A stretch of 40,127 nucleotides of DNA from Clostridia bacterium (GTDB lineage Bacteria > Bacillota > Clostridia > Christensenellales > CAG-1252): contig JAIKVL010000016.1 of NCBI GenBank assembly GCA_024685775.1, positions 1-40,127 on the forward strand, given 5' to 3'. The notes beneath the pieces are model-generated. The model had not been told where the DNA came from, searched no databases, and saw only the letters and a program-made list of their open reading frames with translations. Positions 22,624 through 29,975 of this stretch are shown in pieces (the first letter of the stretch is position 1; each line of letters begins with the position of its first letter). Position numbers and translations under genes: made by a program.

Positions 22624-23718
22624 TTATTTGCCGAGGATGATCGTGCTTGCGCTGTCGTCTCCGACGTAGGTTTCGGGCAAGATTCCGTTCCAAGCCGTCG
22701 TGTAATAATACTTGATCAAATTCGCGCTTCCGACGGCGAGTTCTTCCGCCGTGACTTTCGTGCCGTCCGGTTTATAGAGTTCGTTGATCCCCGAAGTCTC
22801 GTTCGTAACGACCGTCCAACCGTTGATACTCGCAAGCCTTTGCATCGCGATCGACGCTTCTTTCTTTCCCTGATACTCGGCGCTGTCCGCCCCGATCTGC
22901 GCGACTTCCATATCCGCCTGCGCTTGGATCTGCGCGACTTCCGCGTCCGCCGTAGCTTTGATCTTCGCGCGCTCCGCCTGTTGCTGCTCCTCGATCGTCT
23001 TCTGCTCTTGCTCGGTGACGGCTTTCAGCTTATTCTGGACCGCGACTTGCTTTTCTTCGACGGCGTTCGTAAAGTTGCTCGCGAAATCGAGGTCTTCGAT
23101 CGAAGTCCCGACGAGTTCGATATTATAGGGGACGAGCGCGGCGCGAAGCGCGACCTCGATCTCGCCCGCGAGCTGATCGCGGTTTCCGACGAGGGTCTCC
23201 GCCGTGTACTGCGCGACGACGGTTTTGACCGACTTCGCGACGTTCGGCGAGATGACGTTTTCATAGTAGTCTTTGCCGATCGTCTTATAGATCGTCTGCG
23301 CGTTCTGCTTGGAGATCTGATAGTTCAAAGTGTATCTGCACTTGACCTCTTGGATGTCCGACGAGAAGCATTCCATATCCACCGTGCGCTTTTGAATGCG
23401 GTTATCCATTTCCACGACCGTGATCCAAGGCGCTTTGCCGTGCAAACCGCTGTCCAGCGTGTATTCCTGAACCTGACCGAACTTCGTCGCGACGCCGGTA
23501 TGCCCCGTGCTGACCGTGGTCGTGCAAGCCACGACGATGAGGATCGCGAAAAGGACGACGCCCACGCCGTACGCGATCGGTGCAAACTTACGATAGGGAT
23601 AGACGTGATCGGCTCCGGAGCCGCTCGCTCTGACCACTCTTTTGGTAGAGAAGATCATCATCGTTCCGACCGCGCCGCCCACGATCAAAAAAATCAAACC
23701 GAAAATAAATGCAACCAT
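22624..23718 (-). CDS. SPFH/Band 7 (prohibitin-like) membrane protein
   Basis: A 364-residue protein with two N-terminal hydrophobic segments (about 2-22 and 47-68). The SPFH domain follows (TVSTGHTGVATKFGQVQEYTLDSGLHGKAPW, then DMECFSSDIQEVKCRYTLNYQISKQN), and then a long coiled coil rich in Ala, Glu and Gln (about 215-290; EQEQKTIEEQQQAERAKIKATADAEVAQIQAQAD). Such proteins form ring- or cage-like oligomers at the membrane and often scaffold proteases or lipids. The C-terminal 65 residues are polar. GGAGG precedes the ATG at 23718. The leader holds an 8-bp hairpin (GCTTTCTC/GAGAAAGC, 23733-23756) close to the ribosome site, which might modulate translation. Confidence 0.85.
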   Translation of the reverse strand: MVAFIFGLIFLIVGGAVGTMMIFSTKRVVRASGSGADHVYPYRKFAPIAYGVGVVLFAILIVVACTTTVSTGHTGVATKFGQVQEYTLDSGLHGKAPWITVVEMDNRIQKRTVDMECFSSDIQEVKCRYTLNYQISKQNAQTIYKTIGKDYYENVISPNVAKSVKTVVAQYTAETLVGNRDQLAGEIEVALRAALVPYNIELVGTSIEDLDFASNFTNAVEEKQVAVQNKLKAVTEQEQKTIEEQQQAERAKIKATADAEVAQIQAQADMEVAQIGADSAEYQGKKEASIAMQRLASINGWTVVTNETSGINELYKPDGTKVTAEELAVGSANLIKYYYTTAWNGILPETYVGDDSASTIILGK

Positions 23719-23771
23719 AGTAACCTCCGAATGCTTTCTCCGTGTTTCGAGAAAGCGCATACGTTGGAATC

Positions 23772-23801
23772 ATTATAATCGACCGTTTCCCGACCTGTCA
23801 A
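23772..23801 (-). promoter_or_regulatory. Sigma-A promoter of the SPFH gene
   Basis: On the minus strand TTGACA (23796-23801) and TATAAT (23772-23777) are 18 bases apart. Confidence 0.8.
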
Positions 23802-23973
23802 CTTTAACGAACAAATCGCAAGGGCGCTCCGAATTCCCTTCCTTCGCTGTCTTTAAGAAAAAATTTTTGAACACAAAAAAAACGCACAGGCACATACCGA
23901 TTCGAACGAAACCGCTCGGCTTTGAAACCGAAAACAGAGCAGATTCGCGTTTGTTCGATCCTGTCTCCCGTGT
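23802..23973. other. Gene-free stretch upstream of the SPFH promoter
   Basis: Together with the flanking promoter and repeat this makes a gene-free gap of about 360 bases (23719-24081). These 172 bases hold only short, imperfect inverted repeats and an A-rich run (23869-23882). I see no convincing protein, RNA gene or terminator in them. Confidence 0.5.
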
Positions 23974-24083
23974 AAGAGCGTGTGCAAAGACGCAGCGCAA
24001 CGAAAAAGAGCCGCAGAGCGTACGGATTCGTACGTAACTGCGACTCTTTGCGTCGAAATGTATGCGCCGCTATACGCGCTCTT
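23974..24083 (-). repeat. Structured 3'-end repeat, copy A (after rubrerythrin)
   Basis: About 110 bases fold as nested stems. The outer stem AAGAGCGTGT (23974-23983) pairs with ACGCGCTCTT (24074-24083), overlapping the rubrerythrin stop codon. The middle stem is GACGC (23989-23993) with GCGTC (24050-24054). The base stem AAAGAG-CGCAG (24005-24016) pairs with CTGCG-CTCTTT (24038-24049), and the tip is CGTACG-GATT-CGTACG (24019-24034). On the minus strand the base stem is followed by TTTTTCG, so it may act as terminator. Same layout as copies B-D. Confidence 0.75.
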
Positions 24084-24627
24084 ATTTGAAATAGCGAGCG
24101 AGCAATCCAGCAAACGCCTTGCCGTGACGGGCTTCGTCGCGAGCCATCTCGTGGACGGTGTCGTGGATGGCGTCGAGGTTTTCCTCTTTCGCCCTCTTCG
24201 CAAGCTCGAACTTGCCTTTGGTGGCGCCGTTCTCCGCGTCCACGCGCATTTGAAGGTTCTTTTTCGTGCTATCGGTCAGGACTTCGCCGAGAAGCTCCGC
24301 GAACTTAGCCGCGTGCTCCGCTTCCTCCCAAGCCGCCTTCTCCCAGTAAGCGCCGATCTCGGGATAGCCCTCACGGTAGGCGACGCGAGCCATCGCGAGA
24401 TACATACCGACCTCGCTGCACTCGCCTTCGAAGTTGGACTTCAAGCCGTCGTAAATATCCTTCGGGCAACCCTTCGCAACGCCGAGGACGTGCTCCGCCG
24501 CCCAAGTCATCGCCTCGCCTTCCTGTTTGTTAAACTTACTGCCCGGGACTTTGCAAACGGGGCAGAATTCGGGAGCTGTATCCCCTTCGTGAACGTAACC
24601 GCATACGGGACAAATCCATTTAGCCAT
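24082..24627 (-). CDS. Reverse rubrerythrin (NADH peroxidase type)
   Basis: A 181-residue peroxide-reducing enzyme of anaerobes. Unlike classic rubrerythrin, the rubredoxin domain comes first: C6, C9, C22 and C25 bind one iron ([20 protein letters not shown] region). The diiron ferritin-like domain follows with [37 protein letters not shown] and [17 protein letters not shown], holding the expected Glu and His ligands. In clostridia this enzyme takes electrons from NADH via a partner and turns peroxide into water. A GGAG ribosome site precedes the ATG. A PerR-like box overlaps the promoter and repeat copy A overlaps the stop. Confidence 0.95.
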   Translation of the reverse strand: MAKWICPVCGYVHEGDTAPEFCPVCKVPGSKFNKQEGEAMTWAAEHVLGVAKGCPKDIYDGLKSNFEGECSEVGMYLAMARVAYREGYPEIGAYWEKAAWEEAEHAAKFAELLGEVLTDSTKKNLQMRVDAENGATKGKFELAKRAKEENLDAIHDTVHEMARDEARHGKAFAGLLARYFK

Positions 24628-24688
24628 TGTTATCTCTCCTTATCGTAAATTATTCGACGGAAAAAGAGAATATCCTCTCGGTCGAACT

Positions 24689-24703
24689 TAACAATTATTA
24701 TAT
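24689..24703 (-). promoter_or_regulatory. Possible PerR box at the rubrerythrin promoter
   Basis: The minus strand reads ATATAATAATTGTTA, matching the Bacillota PerR consensus TTATAATnATTATAA at 11 of 14 fixed positions. It overlaps the -10 box. No perR gene is in the window. Confidence 0.35.
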
Positions 24704-24725
24704 CACTTTTCGGATGGTATTGCAA
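24697..24725 (-). promoter_or_regulatory. Sigma-A promoter of rubrerythrin
   Basis: On the minus strand TTGCAA (24720-24725) and TATAAT (24697-24702) are 17 bases apart. The leader of about 60 bases holds a small GAGA/TCTC hairpin followed by five Ts. Confidence 0.75.
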
Positions 24726-24756
24726 GATGCAACTTTATAGAACGATCGCGTTTTTC

Positions 24757-25689
24757 TCAAAACTTGATCTTTGCGAAAATCGGGAAATGGTCGCTCGGAT
24801 AGACGCCGTCATAGACTTTATCCACCTTTCCGACGGAAAGGACGTTCGCGTCTGCGGGCAAATAAATATAATCGAGCGGGAGACGCTCGGAACCGCCGTA
24901 ATCGTTAAAGGTGTCGCCGTAAGAAACGCCGCCGTTAAAATCCTTGCTGTCCTTCAAAATGTCTTCCAAACTCGAAAGAGCGGCGTCGCCGTTTTCCGTC
25001 CCTTTGACCGAATTCAAATCGCCGAGAACGATCGCTTTTCCGCCTTTTTCTTTGACCTTCTTCGCGATGACCTCGATCTGCTTGACGCGGGCTTCCGCGC
25101 AATCCCAATCCGGGTGGGTGTTATAGACGGAGAAAACCGTCCCGTCCTTATCTTTCAAGACGACGAAGGTGCAAATGCGATAATGCGCGCTCCCCCAACT
25201 CTTGCTCATCTTCGCGGGAGTTTCGGAAAGCCAAAACGTCCCGGATTCCAAAAGCGAGAAACGCTTCGCGTTATAAAAGATCGGGCAACTCTCCGACGCG
25301 CCCTTGCGCTTGTCCCGATAGGTGACGACGGAGCGGTATCCGCGCAAATGATCCGAGAGGAATTCATACTGCTTCGGCTGGACTTCTTGACAGCCGAGGA
25401 TATCGGGCTTTACGGATTTGACGTTTTCGAGAAAGTACTTCGCCCTCTTCCACCAGCGATGGGAGCCGGTGTCCGCCTTGTCGCCGGAAAAGAGTTTTTC
25501 CTGCCTGCGGATATTCGCGGACATCAAAGTGATCGGAGCGCCCTCGACGTAGGCGGGAGCTTTCGCTTCCGCTTGGATCCTTTTATAAGAGAAATAACCC
25601 ATAAACTGCAAAGGAGAAAGGATCGCCGCCGCAATAACGAGCAACGCGAGCAAAACGTAGCTGATAATATAAGTCACAAGTTTCGTCAA
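24757..25689 (-). CDS. Membrane-anchored EEP family protein, third copy
   Basis: A 310-residue protein with an N-terminal transmembrane helix (about residues 6-28) and an outer EEP domain: LMSANIRRQE, GCQEVQPKQYEFL, VYNTHPDWD, VLGDLNSVKGT and YPSDHFPIFAKIKF, with all catalytic residues present. It is a close paralogue of the protein at 21604-22530. The start is TTG at 25689 with AGAGGGA about eight bases upstream; the nearby ATG is out of frame. A strong promoter lies at 25712-25740, divergent from azlC. The substrate is unknown. Confidence 0.8.
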   Translation of the reverse strand: MTKLVTYIISYVLLALLVIAAAILSPLQFMGYFSYKRIQAEAKAPAYVEGAPITLMSANIRRQEKLFSGDKADTGSHRWWKRAKYFLENVKSVKPDILGCQEVQPKQYEFLSDHLRGYRSVVTYRDKRKGASESCPIFYNAKRFSLLESGTFWLSETPAKMSKSWGSAHYRICTFVVLKDKDGTVFSVYNTHPDWDCAEARVKQIEVIAKKVKEKGGKAIVLGDLNSVKGTENGDAALSSLEDILKDSKDFNGGVSYGDTFNDYGGSERLPLDYIYLPADANVLSVGKVDKVYDGVYPSDHFPIFAKIKF

Positions 25690-25711
25690 TTTTCATTCCC
25701 TCTAAGTGGAT

Positions 25712-25740
25712 ATTATAAATATTCAAACCCGACAAGTCAA
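25712..25740 (-). promoter_or_regulatory. Sigma-A promoter of the third EEP gene
   Basis: On the minus strand TTGACT (25735-25740) and TATAAT (25712-25717) are 17 bases apart. Confidence 0.8.
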
Positions 25741-25766
25741 CATTTGCCCGAATAAATTGTTTTTGC

Positions 25767-25796
25767 TTGCGAAGAAGCGGCGCTCGGTGCTATATT
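25767..25796 (+). promoter_or_regulatory. Promoter of azlCD, leaderless geometry
   Basis: TTGCGA (25767-25772) and TATATT (25791-25796) are 18 bases apart. Seven bases past the -10 box is 25803, the A of the azlC ATG, and no ribosome site lies between. Confidence 0.55.
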
Positions 25797-25802
25797 TAGC
25801 GT

Positions 25803-26543
25803 ATGGAAACGAGAAAAAACTATCTTGCCGGACTGAAAAAGGGGATCCCAGTCGCGATCGCGTATCTCGCGGTCTCTTTTACGTTCGGCTTAGCCGCGCG
25901 AAGAGAAAGCTTCCCCTTATGGTTCGCCTCTCTCCTTTCCGCGACCAATCTGACTTCCGCGGGGCAGTTTACGGGGCTTGAACTTCTTCGGCTCGGCGCG
26001 GGGTATCTCGAACTCTCTCTCGCCGTCTTTATCATCAATCTGCGCTACGCGCTGATGAGTTTTTCCCTTTCCCAGCAAGTCAAAGTCCGCATCTTCCCCG
26101 AAACGCGTTTCGCGATGAGTCTGTTTTTGACGGACGAAGTCTTCGCCCTCGCGAACGAAAAGGGCGGCGAACTGACTCCTTCTTATTACTTCGGGCTTTC
26201 GACCCTTCCCTATCTCGGCTGGCAGCTCGGAACGCTTGCGGGGTATCTCTCGGGCGGTCTTTTCCCGAAAAGCGTGATCGCCGCGGCGGGCATCGCGATC
26301 TACTGCATGTATATCGCGATCTTCCTTCCCCCGATGAAAAAGGAAGTCGGGATCGCGCTCTCCGTCCTCTCCGCCGCCGCGCTTTCCTGCGCGCTTTACT
26401 ATCTGCCCGTCCTGAATCGGATCCCGATGGGGTTCCGCGTCATTCTCGCCGCGCTCGCCGCGACCTTCCTTGCCGCCGCCCTTTTCCCGAGAAAGCAAGA
26501 CGAGATCGAACCCGAGAAAGCAAAAGAGGAGGCGAACGTATGA
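25803..26543 (+). CDS. azlC: AzlC-type branched-chain amino acid exporter, large subunit
   Basis: A 246-residue membrane protein with about eight helices. The family start YLAGLKKGIPVAIAYLAVSFTFGLAAR and the SATNLTSAGQFTGLELL and NLRYALMSFSLSQQV blocks match AzlC/YgaZ. With the small partner AzlD it exports branched-chain amino acids (and the analogue azaleucine). It overlaps azlD by 4 bases. No ribosome site is seen; the mRNA is predicted to start on the ATG itself. Confidence 0.92.
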   Translation: METRKNYLAGLKKGIPVAIAYLAVSFTFGLAARRESFPLWFASLLSATNLTSAGQFTGLELLRLGAGYLELSLAVFIINLRYALMSFSLSQQVKVRIFPETRFAMSLFLTDEVFALANEKGGELTPSYYFGLSTLPYLGWQLGTLAGYLSGGLFPKSVIAAAGIAIYCMYIAIFLPPMKKEVGIALSVLSAAALSCALYYLPVLNRIPMGFRVILAALAATFLAAALFPRKQDEIEPEKAKEEANV

Positions 26544-26848
26544 ACGTCTCTTACCTCCTCGTTTCCGCTTTATTGATGTTCGCGGCGACCGTGATCCCGC
26601 GTTTTCTGCCCTTCGTCTTCATCAAACGAAAGATCACGTCCCCTTTTTGGAAATCCTTTCTTTTCTATCTGCCCTACGCCGTTCTCGCCGCGCTGACCTT
26701 CCCCTACGTCATTTATTCGACGGGGAGCATTCCCGCGGCGGCGATTGCGACTGCGGCGGCGCTCGCGATGAGTTTCTTCGAATTGAATATGGCGGCGGTC
26801 GCAGCCATTTCCTTCCTCGTCGCGCTCGGGCTGGGCTATTTGTTTTAA
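26540..26848 (+). CDS. azlD: AzlD-type branched-chain amino acid exporter, small subunit
   Basis: A 102-residue protein with four hydrophobic helices and the AzlD block ATVIPRFLPFVFIKRK followed by FLFYLPYAVLAALTFPYV. It is the obligate partner of AzlC. The GAGGCG site lies inside the end of azlC and the ATG overlaps its stop. Its own stop overlaps by 4 bases the stop of the convergent gene at 26845-27579, with no terminator between. Confidence 0.92.
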   Translation: MNVSYLLVSALLMFAATVIPRFLPFVFIKRKITSPFWKSFLFYLPYAVLAALTFPYVIYSTGSIPAAAIATAAALAMSFFELNMAAVAAISFLVALGLGYLF

Positions 26849-27579
26849 CTCAATAGTTTTTTTGCGATCTTCCGATTGCGCGCTTTGTTAAGTTCGAAAT
26901 CCGCGAACTGTTTGAGATCGTCTTCGCATAAAAAGACGTCCAGTATTTCCTCGTGTGTAACGGTGGAAAGAATGGTTTCGCCGTCCTCCGCCGTAACTTT
27001 GAGGTCTTCGTAATAGACGGGCGTCGTCCCGATATAGAACTTGCCGTAATCTTGGAACTCCGCTTCGGAGTCGGATCCGAGCGACGAATCGAGAAGCGCG
27101 TCTTTGATCTCACGCGTCAGGGCGAAATCGCATTCCTCGTGAAGCCAATTCGAGTCGCCGAAAGTCACACGCGGCGAAAGCGCGTTATGAAACGCTTCGT
27201 CCTCTTTCGTCAAAAAGGCGTAATCCACCGAAATGAAATAGTTCTTGCGAAGCGTCGCCTTGATCTCCTCTTCTTGGCGGATCAGATCGGCGACGTACTT
27301 CCCGTACTTTTCGGGAGTCACTTCGCCGAGGAAATCTTTCAGATACGGCGAAGCCGTTTTGGGATCGAACGTCTTCGCGCTTTCGATATAGGCTTTTTGC
27401 CGCGCCGTGATCTTTTCTTCTTGCTCGCGGAAGGCTTTTTCGAGGAGTTCCATCGTAAACGGACGCAAAAGGCACCGCGTTTCGCATTTCGCGCGACTTC
27501 CGATCTCGATCGCAAAGCGGATCACCGTGGCGCGCTCTTCGGCGGTCAAGCTTCCGGTAAACATAACGTTTCTTTTCAT
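26845..27579 (-). CDS. Unknown soluble protein, 244 residues
   Basis: Not recognised. The protein is hydrophilic and mostly helical, with no signal peptide or membrane segment. The middle (about 60-130) is rich in Glu, Lys and Arg with heptad-like spacing, and the end (ADFELNKARNRKIAKKLLS) is basic. Two Cys near residues 32-36 (KCETRC) could pair. The start at 27579 was chosen because GGAG lies six bases before it, while an upstream in-frame ATG at 27630 has no site and lies in the -10 box. The leader carries a GCCCC/GGGGC hairpin (27595-27607) just before the ribosome site. It converges on azlD with a 4-base overlap. Confidence 0.65.
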   Translation of the reverse strand: MKRNVMFTGSLTAEERATVIRFAIEIGSRAKCETRCLLRPFTMELLEKAFREQEEKITARQKAYIESAKTFDPKTASPYLKDFLGEVTPEKYGKYVADLIRQEEEIKATLRKNYFISVDYAFLTKEDEAFHNALSPRVTFGDSNWLHEECDFALTREIKDALLDSSLGSDSEAEFQDYGKFYIGTTPVYYEDLKVTAEDGETILSTVTHEEILDVFLCEDDLKQFADFELNKARNRKIAKKLLS

Positions 27580-27628
27580 TTCATTCTCCGATTCGCCCCG
27601 TTGGGGCAAGATTTCACGTATTTTTTTC

Positions 27629-27658
27629 ATTATATATCATTTTTTTCGCCGTTTACAA
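27629..27658 (-). promoter_or_regulatory. Sigma-A promoter of the unknown protein
   Basis: On the minus strand TTGTAA (27653-27658) and TATAAT (27629-27634) are 18 bases apart. It is back to back with the HU promoter. Confidence 0.65.
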
Positions 27659-27681
27659 ATCTTTTCCGAAAAAGTCGGGTA

Positions 27682-27710
27682 TTGACAGGCGCGCTTTCGT
27701 ATGGTAAAAT
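27682..27710 (+). promoter_or_regulatory. Sigma-A promoter of the HU gene
   Basis: TTGACA (27682-27687) and TAAAAT (27705-27710) are 17 bases apart, followed by an AGGGAGG ribosome site. Confidence 0.85.
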
Positions 27711-27745
27711 AACGATAACAAAAAACCCTTAGGGAGGTATAACTT

Positions 27746-28021
27746 ATGACGAAAAACGAATTAGTGAAAGCGATCGCCGCGAAAGCGGAACTCACGGGCG
27801 CGCAATCCGCGAAAGCGTTGGATGCTTTTATTGAAGCGGTTACCGAAGCTCTTAAAAACGGTGACAAAGTTTCTCTCGTCGGCTTCGGCTCCTTCGAGAT
27901 CAAAGACATCCCCGCGAAAGAAGGCATCAATCCCGCCACCGGCGCGAAGATCCAAATTGCGGCAAGCAAGAAACCCGTCTTGAAATTCGGCAAGGCCTAT
28001 AAAGAGAGTTTCAACGCGTAA
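27746..28021 (+). CDS. hup: HU-family DNA-binding protein
   Basis: A 91-residue nucleoid protein. It begins MTKNELVKAIAAKAELT, has the GDKVSLVGFGSFEIK turn, and the DNA-binding arm runs through EGINPATGAKIQIAASKKPVLKFGKAYKESF, with the Pro that wedges between base pairs in NPATG. Length and arrangement are those of Bacillota HU (one gene per homodimer). It bends and packs DNA. AGGGAGG, a strong promoter and a clean terminator suggest high expression. Confidence 0.97.
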   Translation: MTKNELVKAIAAKAELTGAQSAKALDAFIEAVTEALKNGDKVSLVGFGSFEIKDIPAKEGINPATGAKIQIAASKKPVLKFGKAYKESFNA

Positions 28022-28040
28022 GAATCGCTGATCCAATCGT

Positions 28041-28074
28041 AAAAAAAACCGCGCTTCGGCGCGGCTTTTTTTAT
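28041..28074 (+). terminator. Terminator of the HU gene
   Basis: CCGCGC and GCGCGG pair around TTCG, with eight As before and seven Ts after; it may also stop the Mrp transcript. Confidence 0.9.
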
Positions 28075-28084
28075 TCGTTTTCAA

Positions 28085-28903
28085 TTAAAGGAGTTTTTCC
28101 ACTTCGTCCGCAAGAGCGTTCAAAAGGTTCTCTTCGATAAGCTCGATCTTTCCTCCGTCCGAAAGAGCGGTGATTGCGGGATCGATCGGAAGCTCTTCGA
28201 CGATCTTGCCCGTCTCTTTGCGGATCTTTTCCGCCTTGCTCTCTCCGAAAATACGATGCTTCTCGCCGCATTTCGGGCATTTGTAGTACGACATATTTTC
28301 CACGAAACCGAGAACGGGGATCTTCAAAAGCTCCGCCATCTTGACCGCCTTTTTGACGATCATCTCGACGAGGTCTTGCGGCGTGGTGACGACGATGACG
28401 CCCGCAAGCGGCAAAGACTGCATCACGGTCAGCGGAACGTCGCCCGTGCCCGGGGGCATATCGACGAACATAAAGTCCACGTCCTTCCAGACGACCTGCG
28501 TCCAAAAATTCTTCACCATTCCCGCGATGACGGGTCCGCGCCAGACGACGGGATCGGTCTCGTTTTCAAGCAAAAGGTTGACGCTCATGATCTGCGTCCC
28601 GAACGCGCTTTCCATCGGAAGGATCGCGCTCTCGTCGCCGTAGGCGCGCCCCTTGATCCCAAACGCGCGCGGAATCGAAGGCCCCGTTACGTCCGCATCC
28701 AAGATCGCGGCGCGATATCCTCTTCTTTGGCAGGCAACCGCCATTAAAGAGGTAACGAGGGATTTTCCCACGCCGCCCTTTCCGCTGATGACGCCGATGA
28801 CCTTTTTAACTTTCGCAAGCTCGTGCAAGCGCTCTTTCTCGATGCCGCCCGATCTTTCGGAGCAATTCTCTCCGCAATTTTCACAATTATGATCGCAAGC
28901 CAT
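28085..28903 (-). CDS. mrp: Mrp/NBP35-type P-loop ATPase, iron-sulfur carrier
   Basis: A 272-residue MinD-fold ATPase that carries and delivers Fe-S clusters. The deviant Walker A is GKGGVGKS, the Walker B region is VDMPPGTGDVPL, and the C-terminal CPKC motif (YYKCPKCGEKHRIF) bridges a cluster in the dimer. The short N terminus is cysteine rich (C3, C7, C10, C14 in DHNCENCGENC), as in Nbp35-like members that hold a second cluster. GGAGG precedes the start at 28903; a longer frame would enter the promoter. It is a single-gene unit. Confidence 0.92.
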   Translation of the reverse strand: MACDHNCENCGENCSERSGGIEKERLHELAKVKKVIGVISGKGGVGKSLVTSLMAVACQRRGYRAAILDADVTGPSIPRAFGIKGRAYGDESAILPMESAFGTQIMSVNLLLENETDPVVWRGPVIAGMVKNFWTQVVWKDVDFMFVDMPPGTGDVPLTVMQSLPLAGVIVVTTPQDLVEMIVKKAVKMAELLKIPVLGFVENMSYYKCPKCGEKHRIFGESKAEKIRKETGKIVEELPIDPAITALSDGGKIELIEENLLNALADEVEKLL

Positions 28904-28923
28904 AGTATCCTCCATGCCCCTAT

Positions 28924-28952
28924 ATAGTATCACCGAACGCGCGCGAAGTCAA
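28924..28952 (-). promoter_or_regulatory. Sigma-A promoter of mrp
   Basis: On the minus strand TTGACT (28947-28952) and TACTAT (28924-28929) are 17 bases apart. Confidence 0.7.
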
Positions 28953-29004
28953 ACGAAGAACCCCCCTCTCGCCCGCAGTTCTCCGAAATAATGCAAAGAT
29001 TCTT

Positions 29005-29128
29005 TTCTCTCGACCGACTAAAACGGAAATCGTCGTTTGCCGCCCAAGCGACGCCGAGAGAGCATACGGATACGCGGCTCGACAAAAAATCGCACGGGCG
29101 CGTACTTTTTCGTACAGACCCGTGCGAT
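29005..29128 (-). repeat. Structured 3'-end repeat, copy B
   Basis: The base stem ATCGCACGGG (29089-29098) pairs perfectly with CCCGTGCGAT (29119-29128) around the tip GCGTAC...GTAC. GGCTCGACAA (29076-29085) lies just beside it, as in copies C and D. A further hairpin TCTCTCG/CGAGAGA starts the region. On the minus strand the base stem is followed by six Ts, so it looks like a terminator. With copy C it fills the gene-free gap 28953-29268. Confidence 0.7.
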
Positions 29129-29140
29129 ATCTTTTTCGAA

Positions 29141-29266
29141 TTTGACTTCGAAGAAAGCTTCGTATGCAAGGCTCGACAAGCCGACGGACGAGCGCGTACT
29201 TCTTGTACGTAACCGGTCGCGGCGAAGGCAGTAAACGCAGCAGACGAGGCTTTATATGAAGTCAAA
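29141..29266 (-). repeat. Structured 3'-end repeat, copy C (after upp)
   Basis: The outer stem TTTGACTTC (29141-29149) pairs perfectly with GAAGTCAAA (29258-29266), two bases from the upp stop codon. A second stem near AAAGCTTCGT pairs imperfectly with AGACGAGGCTTT. Next to the tip (GCGCGTAC, TTCTT, GTACGTAAC; about 29192-29213) is GGCTCGACAA (29170-29179). TATATG sits just inside the right outer arm, matching copies A and D. The base stem here is less perfect. Confidence 0.65.
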
Positions 29267-29268
29267 AT

Positions 29269-29907
29269 TTATTTCGTGCCGAACAAGCGATCCCCCGCAT
29301 CCCCAAGCCCCGGAAGGATATAGCCGTTATTATTGAGCTGGCGATCCACGGTCGCAACGTAGATCTGGACGTCCGGATGCGCCTTCGCGAGGGTTTCCAC
29401 TCCGATCGGCGCGGCGATGATGGACATTTGCTTGATCGTCTTGCAACCGCGGGCTTTGAGCATATTGATCGCGGCGACCGCGCTGCCGCCCGTGGCGAGC
29501 ATCGGATCCAAGACGATGACGGTCTTATTCTCGATCCCGTCGGGAAGCTTGCAATAGTATTCGCAGGGCTCCAAGGTTTCCTCGTTTCTGTAAAGACCGA
29601 TATGACCGACCTTCGCGGTAGGAAGAAGGGTGTGGATGCCGTTCACCATACCGAGTCCGGCGCGAAGCACGGGGACGACGACGACGCTTTTTTCCTGAAC
29701 GACCGTTTGGCGGCAGGTTTCGAGCGGGGTCTCGACGTCGATTTCGGTTGTCGGGATGTCTTTCAGGCTTTCGAACGCCATAAGGGTCGTGATCTCTTCG
29801 ACGAGCTCGCGGAATTCTTTCATTCCGGTCGACTTATTTCTCAAAATGGCGATCTTGTGATTGATCAAGGGGTGATTGAACACCGTTACGTTTTTCGGAA
29901 ATTGCAT
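29269..29907 (-). CDS. upp: Uracil phosphoribosyltransferase
   Basis: A 212-residue enzyme joining uracil and PRPP into UMP for pyrimidine salvage. It begins with [22 protein letters not shown], has [13 protein letters not shown], the PRPP loop [14 protein letters not shown], and ends with DRLFGTK, all diagnostic of Upp. The uracil-binding [13 protein letters not shown] block is intact. It lies 68 bases after the uracil permease gene with an intercistronic hairpin (29927-29950) and an AGGAGAG site, so import and trapping of uracil are made together. The start at 29907 follows that site. Confidence 0.96.
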   Translation of the reverse strand: MQFPKNVTVFNHPLINHKIAILRNKSTGMKEFRELVEEITTLMAFESLKDIPTTEIDVETPLETCRQTVVQEKSVVVVPVLRAGLGMVNGIHTLLPTAKVGHIGLYRNEETLEPCEYYCKLPDGIENKTVIVLDPMLATGGSAVAAINMLKARGCKTIKQMSIIAAPIGVETLAKAHPDVQIYVATVDRQLNNNGYILPGLGDAGDRLFGTK

Positions 29908-29926
29908 ATTCTCTCCTTTATGACAG

Positions 29927-29950
29927 TATGGGAGACCGAAGTCCCCCATA
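29927..29950 (-). promoter_or_regulatory. Hairpin with TTCG loop between uraA and upp
   Basis: A 10-bp stem closes on a C(TTCG)G tetraloop on the minus strand. No T run follows, so it is not a terminator; it may protect an mRNA end or set relative expression. Confidence 0.65.
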
Positions 29951-29975
29951 GAGCATTTAATAATATTTTCGTCGA

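Noticed and set aside
28930..29265. Minus-strand frame of 111 residues between mrp and upp
   Set aside because: It consists of repeat copies B and C, shows no ribosome site and has repeat-driven composition.
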